DNA of 6,290 nucleotides, taken from Actinomycetes bacterium (GTDB lineage Bacteria > Actinomycetota > Thermoleophilia > RBG-16-64-13). Positions 1-5,664 of this stretch are shown piece after piece (the stretch's first letter is position 1; the number at the start of each line of letters is the position of its first letter). Under the pieces are notes generated by a model that was not told where the DNA came from, did no database searches, and saw only the letters and a list, made by a program, of their open reading frames with translations. A program made the translations under genes and the position numbers. The stretch lies in contig JAKAHF010000154.1 in NCBI GenBank assembly GCA_021815245.1, positions 1-6,290 of the forward strand, read 5' to 3'.

Positions 1-1846
1 ATCTGAGGCCATCGTTGGCATACACGTTGCACTGGGTGTCCATGTCGTAGACATAGATGATCGCCGGACTCGTGTCGGTTATGTTCGACACGAGCCGATT
101 CCGTTTGCTCAGTTCCTCCTCTGCCCGCTTGCGCTCTGTGATATCGATCATGGTCGTGATGTGATGGGGCTCGCCTTCCAGATCGATGGGCTTTGACGAG
201 AACAGAATCTGGACCAGCCTGCCCGATTTGGCCCGGGCCTGCAGCTCGAAACTCTCCAGCCCGCCCGCCTCTCTCTGTCTCTGGATCAGTCTGTCTCGTT
301 CTTCAGGTGTCCACATGTCCAACTCAGTCGATGTATGTCCGATCACCTCCTCGCGTGTGAACTCGAACATTCTGCAGAACGACTCGTTGACGTCGACGAA
401 CCGCCCATCTGCGATGCGGGTGATCGTGAGACCGGCCGGGCTCGCGTGGAAGGCGCTCGCGAAGCGCTCTTCCGACACGCGCAGCAATGTCTCCGCGTGC
501 TTGCGCGCAGTGATGTCGACGACGGTGGTGATGAAATAGAGAGGCGATCCGTCGCCGCCTCGTCGAAGCACCGTGCTCACATCCGCCCAGACGACCGCCC
601 CGTTACTGCCGATGTACCTCTTCTCGAACCGAATGGAATCCGCTTCGCCGTTGAGGAGCGTGCCGATCGTCTCGCCGTTGGACTCGATATCGTCGGGATG
701 CGTCACCTCCTGCCAGGTCTTGACCGCGAGATCCTCGCAGCTGTAGCCCAACATCTCGGCGAAAGCCTTGTTGACGGATATCTCTCCTGTCGGCAGCGTG
801 ATCGACTTGCCGACATTGGCCGACTCGAACACGTCTCTGAATCTCTGCTCGCTACCGCGCAGCGACTTCACGGCCTCTCTACGCCGCTCCTCCGTTTCGA
901 TGCTGTCCAACGTGAAGGAGATGTCGGCTCCGATCTCCTCCAGAAGTTGCTGTTCCGACTCCGCAAAGAACCCCACTTCTCCCGAACAGAGAGTGAGAGC
1001 CCCGATCACCTCGCCATGGAGGAGTAGTGGCACCGCCGCGCCCGAGCGGAGATTGTGCTCCAACGTCCCCCCGGGCCAAGGCGCCCTCTGCTCTTCAGTC
1101 GCCATATCGTCGGTGATGGCGACGTGACCCGATGCGACGGAGCGTCCGGTGGGTCCCTGGCTCACGTCAAGGTCGTCAAGACCGATCCGCACGCCTTCAG
1201 CGTATCCGGCGGCCTGCCCGGCGCGCGCGACGCAGACGACGCCCTCACGGGTGGGGTCGAGAAGGCCGATCCAGGCGAGACTCATTCCGCCGAACTCGAT
1301 CGCCACGCGGCAGATACCCTCGAATAGCTCCTGGCGCGATCTCACGCGCACGATCGTCTGGTTGATCTGGCTCAGTGTGGCGAACATGCGGGTGAGGTTC
1401 GCGTTTTCGACCTCGCGGCGCTTGCGGCTCGTGATGTCAGAGACGATGTGCACCGCACCGACCAGTTCACCCTGTGAGTCAAGGATCGGATCGGCCGTCA
1501 CCAGGTACGAGCGCTCGTCTAGCTGCAGTTCGGCGGTCTCCCGCTTGAGGCTGCTGAGCATGCGCAGCATCGGGCAATCCTCGAGCGGCTTCTCCGTGCC
1601 GTGAGTGATCTCCCAACAATGCCTGCCGGCCATGGCATCAGTCTCGCGCTCGAAGAGGCGCGATGCCGACCGGTTGGAGCAGACGATGCGCATTTCCTTG
1701 TCCAGGAGCCAGATAGCATCGCTGACAGCGTCGAAAACCGACTGCCATTGGCCAGCGGAGATATCTTCGAACCGCCTATCGGACGGACTGCCGTGACCCA
1801 TGTGCTCCACCGGTTGCTCAGCCGATCCCGAGGGCCGCACGATCAT
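1..1846 (-). CDS. Multi-domain PAS/GAF signal sensor protein (C-terminus beyond the window)
   Basis: An open minus-strand frame of 615 codons runs from ATG 1846 off the left edge. Domains in order: PAS1 about residues 34-141, GAF about 172-318, PAS2 332-450, PAS3 458-572, and the start of PAS4 from about 580. Three PAS domains end in the usual DIT-x-RK signature (DITSRKRRE, DITARKHAE, DITERKRAEEEL). PAS2 has the typical THPDD motif. The GAF carries AWIGLLDP, GPTGRSVASG and a PLLLHGEVIGALTL strand. PAS1 has a paired-cysteine segment (C77 and C91 in GRHCWEITHG...DCP) found in some sensory PAS domains. Proteins with this order usually end in GGDEF/EAL, HD-GYP or histidine kinase domains; the output is not visible here, so c-di-GMP turnover or phosphotransfer are only possibilities. 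No transmembrane segment is seen, so it is probably cytoplasmic. Start: ATG 1801 has GGTGGAG three bases upstream and is a good alternative; ATG 1906 overlaps a -10-like box and is less likely. Confidence 0.93.
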   Translation of the reverse strand, partial: MIVRPSGSAEQPVEHMGHGSPSDRRFEDISAGQWQSVFDAVSDAIWLLDKEMRIVCSNRSASRLFERETDAMAGRHCWEITHGTEKPLEDCPMLRMLSSLKRETAELQLDERSYLVTADPILDSQGELVGAVHIVSDITSRKRREVENANLTRMFATLSQINQTIVRVRSRQELFEGICRVAIEFGGMSLAWIGLLDPTREGVVCVARAGQAAGYAEGVRIGLDDLDVSQGPTGRSVASGHVAITDDMATEEQRAPWPGGTLEHNLRSGAAVPLLLHGEVIGALTLCSGEVGFFAESEQQLLEEIGADISFTLDSIETEERRREAVKSLRGSEQRFRDVFESANVGKSITLPTGEISVNKAFAEMLGYSCEDLAVKTWQEVTHPDDIESNGETIGTLLNGEADSIRFEKRYIGSNGAVVWADVSTVLRRGGDGSPLYFITTVVDITARKHAETLLRVSEERFASAFHASPAGLTITRIADGRFVDVNESFCRMFEFTREEVIGHTSTELDMWTPEERDRLIQRQREAGGLESFELQARAKSGRLVQILFSSKPIDLEGEPHHITTMIDITERKRAEEELSKRNRLVSNITDTSPAIIYVYDMDTQCNVYANDGLR

Positions 1847-1904
1847 GGTGGCGCGATGTGAGGGTACATGCAACTCCCAGCGACCCTGGCGCCACTGTCT
1901 CAGC

Positions 1905-1910
1905 ATACTA
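1905..1910 (-). promoter_or_regulatory. Possible -10 box for the PAS/GAF sensor gene
   Basis: The minus strand reads TAGTAT here, close to the TATAAT consensus, in the interval between the divergent sensor and surface-protein genes. No convincing -35 box lies 16-18 bases upstream. If it is used, transcription starts near 1898, which excludes ATG 1906 and favours ATG 1846 or 1801. This is a weak match by eye only. Confidence 0.25.
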
Positions 1911-2043
1911 CACGGGAAAAAGACGGCGTTTGGTGCGTGGCGCGCTCCTTCACGAACATAGCCGGCCTGCTCTCGTCGGAAGGCGCGCCCCAGCACTGAG
2001 CGGTACCGTGTGACGGTCGACTACGTTGGGGAACGGGGGGATC

Positions 2044-2790
2044 ATGCCTGCACGACCACGCCGGTCTTCTGAAGGATCGCGAAAGCGACCCATCCTCGCG
2101 GCGCTGTCGATCCTGGCCCGCGCTGTGGGTCTTCTCGCCGGTCCACTGCCGCCCGCATCCGCCGATGATTCGGCCGTCGGCGGCGTGGGTGGCGACGTCT
2201 ATCCCCTGGCGAACAGCGACATCCGCATGCTCGCCGAGACCGTGCAGGTCATCTGCTGGCGCGAAATGGCCGAGTGCGAACGGCCCAAGAAGATCCGGGT
2301 GACGCTCTCCGACGGCACGTCAAAGGACTTCACCCTAGCTGACGACCCTTCCATGCAACGCTTCCCGCTGGTGGCCACGGCCGACGAGGCCACGATCGAG
2401 ATCCTCAGCTCCTATCGGGGCTCCAAGAGTCGTGACACCTACATCGCGTACGTGGAGTTCGGCAACCAGATAGCGCCTGAGTTCGAGTCGTTTGCGAGCC
2501 TCATCATGGAGCAGGCGCCTGAGACGACGCCGACTGTGCCGCCTACAGCGACGACCGGAACCACGACAACAGCGACAGAACCGCCTGCACCGACGTCGTC
2601 GTCCACGACCGCCACGTCGCCTACTACGGTCGCCGACTCGTCGGTGCACGTAGTCGCGATCGACGACGATCCAATCGTTCCTTGGTGGTGGTACCTAGGA
2701 ATTCCGGGCGTCGGGATCGTGGCGCTGCTGGTGATCGCCGCTATCGTGTATCTGGGCGTGCGGATGAGTCGCAAAGACTCCGAGCAATAG
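2044..2790 (+). CDS. Exported membrane-anchored protein with discoidin-like domain and Thr/Pro-rich linker
   Basis: 248 residues from ATG 2044, chosen because a GGGGGG run lies four bases upstream; a TTG at 2026 in the same frame lacks such a site. A basic N-terminus (RPRRSSEGSRKR) and a hydrophobic core lead to a likely signal peptidase I site after residue 40 (PPASA, then DD). Residues about 52-142 form a compact domain. Its features KKIRVTLSDGT, FTLADD-x3-QRFPL and SSYRGSKSRDTYIAYVEF resemble the F5/8 type C-like domain found in NAD-glycohydrolase translocation and glycan-binding proteins; this is recalled similarity, not a search. Residues about 160-200 are a Thr/Pro/Ser/Ala linker. Residues about 217-238 are a transmembrane helix, followed by a short RMSRKDSEQ tail. 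There is no LPxTG motif, so it is probably a single-pass surface protein with the domain outside. The ligand is unknown. It is divergent from the sensor gene. Confidence 0.85.
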   Translation: MPARPRRSSEGSRKRPILAALSILARAVGLLAGPLPPASADDSAVGGVGGDVYPLANSDIRMLAETVQVICWREMAECERPKKIRVTLSDGTSKDFTLADDPSMQRFPLVATADEATIEILSSYRGSKSRDTYIAYVEFGNQIAPEFESFASLIMEQAPETTPTVPPTATTGTTTTATEPPAPTSSSTTATSPTTVADSSVHVVAIDDDPIVPWWWYLGIPGVGIVALLVIAAIVYLGVRMSRKDSEQ

Positions 2791-2801
2791 GGTTCGACCC
2801 T
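2789..2801 (+). other. Small hairpin overlapping the stop codon of the exported protein
   Basis: AGGGT, loop TCG, ACCCT forms a 5-bp stem that includes the last two bases of the TAG stop. No T-tract follows. It is too short for a confident terminator, but it is the only stem found directly at this gene end. Confidence 0.2.
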
Positions 2802-2868
2802 CTGCTTCGCGAGTACCTTGCACGTTCCCGGCCTGACGGACAGTGCGAAACGGTGCCGAATAGTGCCA

Positions 2869-2957
2869 GATTAGCAGCGCAAAAGGCATGTTGGCCTGAC
2901 AAGCCAGAATGGGAACTGACAGGCGGTGTCAAAGGGTGTGTCGATGGAATGTTGATG
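2869..2957 (+). repeat. Direct repeat copy A (89 bp)
   Basis: It aligns without gaps to 4636-4724 at a fixed offset of 1767 bases, with 13 mismatches in 89 positions (about 85% identity). Bases 2916-2941 are identical to 4683-4708. The core contains TGACA-GGCGG-TGTCA, a 5-bp inverted repeat with a 5-base spacer. It lies 30 bases beyond the stop codon of the AbiEii fragment on the minus strand. Similarity fades on both sides of the given limits. Confidence 0.9.
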
Positions 2958-2987
2958 GACGCCAGCGCCCGGCTTTCGCCCTGGGCC

Positions 2988-3353
2988 TCACACAGGTACG
3001 ATCCGCTCCGCCACGCCATGGAAGAACTCTTTGGACCACAGCTCCAGCACTCTCGGATCCCGCAGAGAAGGTTCCACCTCCCGGCGGACCCCTTCTGCAT
3101 CCAGCGTCTCGATTGCCGTGGACAGGAGACCGCACAAACCAGTGAGGTCAAGGGCGCTGGCTTCGGTCCAATCCCCACTCTGCCGCATTCGCTGTTCGAG
3201 GTGGCTCAGTCTGAGCTCCGGGTGGTGGCCGGCAAACCACACGAAATCGTACCAGTCTCTACCTTTGACCCTGCTACCCCACTTGCTTTGGTCAGCTGTC
3301 CTTCGTGTACGCCCGCGATGAGGCCCGGCCGGGCCTCGATGGTCAGCAACTCC
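2988..3353 (-). pseudogene. 3' fragment of an AbiEii/AbiGii-type nucleotidyltransferase toxin gene
   Basis: The minus-strand frame is open from the TGA stop at 2988-2990 up to an in-frame stop at 3354-3356. About 98 codons (2988 to about 3281) are recognisable as the C-terminal part of the AbiEii toxin family. They include SRVKGRDWYDFVWFAG, SHLEQRMRQSGDW, and a final LELWSKEFFHGVAERI that matches the family's usual ending. The catalytic N-terminal half, with the KGG/T and D-x-D motifs, is absent, and no AbiEi antitoxin lies beside it. The only start in the frame is a GTG at 3242, inside the conserved core, so a working protein is unlikely. In the adjacent frame, upstream of about 3283, the residues GLIAGVHEGQLTK could continue the alignment, which would imply a frameshift there; this is uncertain. 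The KGRDWYDFVWF type differs from the KDFYDVWLL type of the intact toxin at 4696-5664, so it is not a duplicate of that gene. Confidence 0.75.
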
Positions 3354-3456
3354 CTAATCGTGTTGGCCTTGACGAAGGCGGAGTGCACGGCGCCCTCGTT
3401 CTTCCTCCTTTTCACAGTGCCTGCTGAGGCTCTCACTCTGGTGGACGGGTTTGCGT

Positions 3457-3481
3457 GCCCCGCATGTGGCGCATGCGGGGC
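3457..3481 (-). terminator. Strong GC-rich hairpin downstream of the lipoprotein gene
   Basis: GCCCCGCATG and CATGCGGGGC form a perfect 10-bp stem (3457-3466 with 3472-3481) around a 5-base loop TGGCG. It lies about 85 bases beyond the lipoprotein stop codon in the direction of transcription. No T-run follows on either strand, so it would be a U-less terminator of the kind proposed for high-GC bacteria, or an RNA-stabilising stem. Confidence 0.45.
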
Positions 3482-3518
3482 TGCTCTCCACAGAGACGAC
3501 GGGCGGAATGGTCCCGGA

Positions 3519-3540
3519 CGCCGGAATCTGATCTCCGGCG
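3519..3540 (-). terminator. Hairpin immediately downstream of the lipoprotein gene
   Basis: CGCCGGA (3519-3525) pairs with TCCGGCG (3534-3540) as a 7-bp stem with an 8-base loop, 25 bases past the end of the lipoprotein gene. There is no T-tract. With the longer hairpin about 40 bases further on, it may act as a tandem transcription end. Confidence 0.4.
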
Positions 3541-3565
3541 CCGCAGCCACGGGGGCTTCGCCCGA

Positions 3566-4345
3566 TCACTGCATCTCGAAATCCTTTTCCTCGAGCGCGG
3601 GATAGATGTCCTTGAGCGGCGAGAAATCGGTGATCGCATTCTCCGAGAGTTGCAGGCGTTTCAGCTTTGTCAGACCGGCGAGCGGAGTCACGTCCGTGAC
3701 TTTGGTGGCCTTGAGGGCGAGGGTGTCCAGATCCGTCAGCCCGGCGAGAACGCTCAGATCATTTATCGTTGAGTAATCGATGAACAGAGTCCTGAGATGC
3801 GTGAAGTTCTTCAGGGGGCTGTAGTCGGTCGCCTGGCAGTTGAAGAGCGTCAAGAACTCTAGCTCCGCGAGCCCCACAAGCGGAGTGATGTCGCTGATGT
3901 TGTTGCCCCCAAGGCTAAGACCTGTGAGGTGTACGAGCCCGGCAAGAGGGCTGACGTCTTTGATCGCATGGAATGAGAGTTCCAGTCTCGTGAGATTCAC
4001 GAAGTGCTTGAGGGCACTGATGTCCTTGATCTGCATGCTTTCGGGCGACTTCCAGGGGATGTCGAGACGCAGCTCCGTCAGCGTCGCCGCCTCGGCCACC
4101 GTGACGTCCCCTTGAGGCTTGTTGAGGGCCGCGCGGATGCCCTTCTCGAGCACGGGGTCGTTGAACACCACGACCTCAGCCGCGGCGGTCGACGGTGGCG
4201 CGGGGGCCGTGGTCGGGGGCAGAGTAGTGGCGGTCGATGCTACTACCGTACTCTCCGCCGGCATTTCGGCCACAGATGAGCCACACGCGGCCACTCCCAA
4301 AGCCAGAACCGTGAGGATGACCGCCGACCACAGCACTCGTTTCAT
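3566..4345 (-). CDS. Leucine-rich repeat (internalin-like) lipoprotein
   Basis: 259 residues from ATG 4345, with a good ribosome site (AAGGGAG) seven bases upstream. The N-terminus is a lipoprotein signal: basic MKR, a hydrophobic stretch, then the lipobox VAAC with Cys21 as the probable lipidation site. Residues about 28-57 are a Thr/Pro/Ala spacer. Residues about 58-105 (FNDPVLEKGIRAALNKPQGD and following) look like the N-terminal cap of internalin-type LRR proteins. Six 22-residue repeats follow, starting at residues 106, 128, 150, 172, 194 and 216. They have the form I-x-D-[IVLF]-[ST]-x-L-x-x-[LF]-x-x-L-x-x-L-x-[LI], with a seventh partial unit from 238 to the end. Such domains bind proteins or glycans; the partner is unknown. 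It is predicted to be anchored outside the membrane. It is transcribed in the same direction as the toxin genes on either side and is flanked by the two direct repeats. Confidence 0.93.
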   Translation of the reverse strand: MKRVLWSAVILTVLALGVAACGSSVAEMPAESTVVASTATTLPPTTAPAPPSTAAAEVVVFNDPVLEKGIRAALNKPQGDVTVAEAATLTELRLDIPWKSPESMQIKDISALKHFVNLTRLELSFHAIKDVSPLAGLVHLTGLSLGGNNISDITPLVGLAELEFLTLFNCQATDYSPLKNFTHLRTLFIDYSTINDLSVLAGLTDLDTLALKATKVTDVTPLAGLTKLKRLQLSENAITDFSPLKDIYPALEEKDFEMQ

Positions 4346-4373
4346 GTGTCAACTCCCTTGCCGCTCGCTACTA

Positions 4374-4396
4374 CCGGTGGGTTACGAACCCGCCGG
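4374..4396. promoter_or_regulatory. Imperfect palindrome in the upstream region of the lipoprotein gene
   Basis: CCGGTGGGTT, ACG, AACCCGCCGG forms a 10-bp inverted repeat with one imperfect pair, ending 28 bases upstream of ATG 4345. A possible -10 box (TACTAT on the minus strand, 4399-4404) lies just upstream of it, so the palindrome would overlap the transcription start. It could be an operator or a 5' leader hairpin. Confidence 0.4.
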
Positions 4397-4398
4397 CA

Positions 4399-4404
4399 AT
4401 AGTA
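4399..4404 (-). promoter_or_regulatory. Possible -10 box of the LRR lipoprotein gene
   Basis: The minus strand reads TACTAT, four of six matches to TATAAT, about 54 bases upstream of the start codon. The -35 position (near TTCTCA) is a poor match. By-eye call only. Confidence 0.25.
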
Positions 4405-4635
4405 GCGCGCTCATCGACCTGAGAACGACGCGGGCAGCGAGAACCGCCGACACGAGACGCTCGACGTTGCAGCCAGCCAACGCGCCTTCCTCCACCAGTC
4501 AGAGGTCATAGTGCCCGACTTCGAACGCGCGCCTGAGGGCGAGCGGGCCAATTGATAGCACTCCGGCGGGGGAGACCAGCAAGGTCACCAGGATTCGCGT
4601 TGGTGAACCGTTGGTGAACCGTGGATGGAGCTTGG
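4405..4635. other. Non-coding interval upstream of the lipoprotein gene
   Basis: I see no supported gene here. A 66-codon minus-strand frame (4499-4699) begins at a TTG inside repeat B, but it has no ribosome site or known motif and its shared part with repeat A shows no coding-type substitution pattern. Apart from the 11-bp tandem repeat at 4599-4620 nothing is recognisable. Confidence 0.5.
4599..4620 (+). repeat. Tandem 11-bp direct repeat
   Basis: GTTGGTGAACC occurs twice back to back, followed by a partial third start (GTGG). It lies 15 bases left of direct repeat copy B. An exact counterpart is not present beside copy A. Confidence 0.7.
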
Positions 4636-4724
4636 GATTAGCAGCCAAAAAGCCACTTGGGCCTGACAACCGAGGATGGGCGCTGACAGGCGGTGTCAAA
4701 GGGTGTGTTGATGGAATGTGGATG
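4636..4724 (+). repeat. Direct repeat copy B (89 bp), overlapping the toxin gene 3' end
   Basis: It matches 2869-2957 in the same orientation with 76 of 89 bases identical and no gaps. The 26-base identical core is 4683-4708. On the minus strand the intact AbiEii gene runs into this copy: residues from about 315 (STFHQHTL and stop) are encoded by it, and its TGA lies within the core. The eleven mismatches left of the core fall evenly over the three codon positions of the minus-strand frame from TTG 4699 (4, 4 and 3), which argues for a DNA-level element rather than a shared protein. Confidence 0.9.
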
Positions 4725-5664
4725 AAGAGTCAGACGATGCGACCTCATCCTGGCGGGGCTTCCATGGACCGCCTCGTGGCCAGTGCTGGCCAAACGTGTC
4801 TTCGGGCCGAGCCTGAGCTATCGGCATGAAGAACATGCGGAGGAGTTCCAGTACGCGGTCGAGTCCAGGCTGTGGTGCCACGCCGGCCTTCTTGAGGAAA
4901 GAGCGCCATTGCCTGTCCGTCTCGGGTCGACGTGCGAAGTCATCGGTCAGCACCGCAGGGGTGCTGGATGGCAGACCCGTCCCTCGATGGGCAAACGTGG
5001 CCCGGACGGACTGGGCGCAGGTCTCGCCATCCAAATCCATCGTCGTGGCAAGCAGCCAGACATCGTAGAAGTCCTTCATCCTGCTGGTGGCCTCGCCCAG
5101 GCTAATGATCGCTTCCAGCTTCTCCGCGATTGCGGTCGACGGAGCATAGGCGAGGATGCGTGGCCCATCTCCTTCAAGGAGGGTGGGGTAGGTGACCCAT
5201 CCAGGTTCTGGGACGGCTACATCATCAACGGCGACGTCCAGTTGGAGTCTGAACGTAGCTCCGCTCAAGTGGCCGCGAAGGCCAACCCGAACACCAGGGT
5301 ATCGATCCTCGACCATGACTGGCTGGGCGGCGATGTCTTGCTCGAAGTGCAGCCCATCCGTTTGTCCTGGTGCTGCCAGGCAGTCGCGAACAATGACCAC
5401 GACTCTCTCGGGGTCATTCGGCAGGTACCCCAGGAAATCGATGTCGCGCGTGGGCCGAGCCAGCGGGGCATTCCAGACCCGGAGCATCGTAGCCCCTTTC
5501 ACGACCAGGCTACCCACCCACGGCGTTGCAGCCAGGCGCCGTAGAAACCCCTCAATCGCATAGAACTGCAAGATCTGATTGAACGCTCTTCCCTCTTGGC
5601 GGGAGAGATTGAGTAGGCGCTGTCGGGCGGACGCCGCCACGTCCTTGGGCGCGCGCTCCTTCAC
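4696..5664 (-). CDS. abiEii: AbiEii family nucleotidyltransferase toxin (AbiE type IV toxin-antitoxin)
   Basis: 322 residues. The start is GTG 5664, overlapping the antitoxin stop as GTGA; the next in-frame Met is residue 60, inside a conserved motif, so GTG is preferred. Visible family features: an N-terminal helix region (SARQRLLNLSRQEGRAFNQI); VVKGATMLRVW at 54-64 (the KGG/T-x-L motif); RPTRDIDF at 70-77 with D74 and D76 as likely metal-binding residues; LQLDVAV with D143 as a likely third acidic residue; AEKLEAII at 180-187; and KDFYDVWLL at 197-205. Family members are nucleotidyltransferase-fold toxins that are bacteriostatic and act in abortive phage infection; related MenT toxins add nucleotides to tRNA ends. 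The product is cytoplasmic and probably translationally coupled to AbiEi. Odd point: homologues usually end near the W-x-x-GGPW motif (295-301); here about 20 further Ser-rich residues follow, the last eight encoded by the direct repeat. Confidence 0.92.
   Translation of the reverse strand: MKERAPKDVAASARQRLLNLSRQEGRAFNQILQFYAIEGFLRRLAATPWVGSLVVKGATMLRVWNAPLARPTRDIDFLGYLPNDPERVVVIVRDCLAAPGQTDGLHFEQDIAAQPVMVEDRYPGVRVGLRGHLSGATFRLQLDVAVDDVAVPEPGWVTYPTLLEGDGPRILAYAPSTAIAEKLEAIISLGEATSRMKDFYDVWLLATTMDLDGETCAQSVRATFAHRGTGLPSSTPAVLTDDFARRPETDRQWRSFLKKAGVAPQPGLDRVLELLRMFFMPIAQARPEDTFGQHWPRGGPWKPRQDEVASSDSSSTFHQHTL

Larger units (their letters stand above)
3354..3565. other. Interval without a supported gene between toxin fragment and lipoprotein gene
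   Basis: Short overlapping frames exist on both strands, but none resembles a known protein or has a convincing start. The interval holds the two GC-rich hairpins listed separately. Part of it (to about 3450) may be decayed upstream sequence of the toxin fragment, but I cannot show this. Confidence 0.5.

Noticed and set aside
335..1027. 230-codon plus-strand frame, with other plus-strand frames across 186-1861
   Set aside because: They lie opposite the PAS/GAF sensor, whose minus-strand translation shows clear domain signatures throughout; the plus frames have none.
3354..3569. Minus-strand frame with a C-x-x-C motif (CATCGARKP), taken as a possible zinc-ribbon protein
   Set aside because: The motif overlaps the 10-bp palindrome and there is no second cysteine pair; it is likely a by-product of the hairpin sequence.
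2682..3605. 307-codon plus-strand frame crossing the membrane-protein end, repeat A and the toxin fragment
   Set aside because: It overlaps a real gene in another frame, has no ribosome site, and spans unrelated elements; it is an open frame by chance in high-GC DNA.
4499..4699. 66-codon minus-strand frame starting TTG inside repeat B, sharing a peptide (TPPVS-x-H-x-x-LSG) with copy A
   Set aside because: Differences between the two copies fall evenly over codon positions, there is no ribosome site, and the frame in copy A continues into unrelated sequence; the similarity is due to the DNA repeat.
2869..4724. Integron attC sites as an explanation for the repeats
   Set aside because: I looked for the GTTRRRY core and the RYYYAAC inverse core with pairing arms and found neither in either copy; no integrase is present.
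2869..4724. CRISPR array
   Set aside because: There are only two copies, 1.77 kb apart, with genes between them; no regular spacers.
4783..5544. 253-codon plus-strand frame
   Set aside because: It is antisense to the AbiEii toxin gene, which carries all the family motifs; the plus-strand translation resembles nothing.
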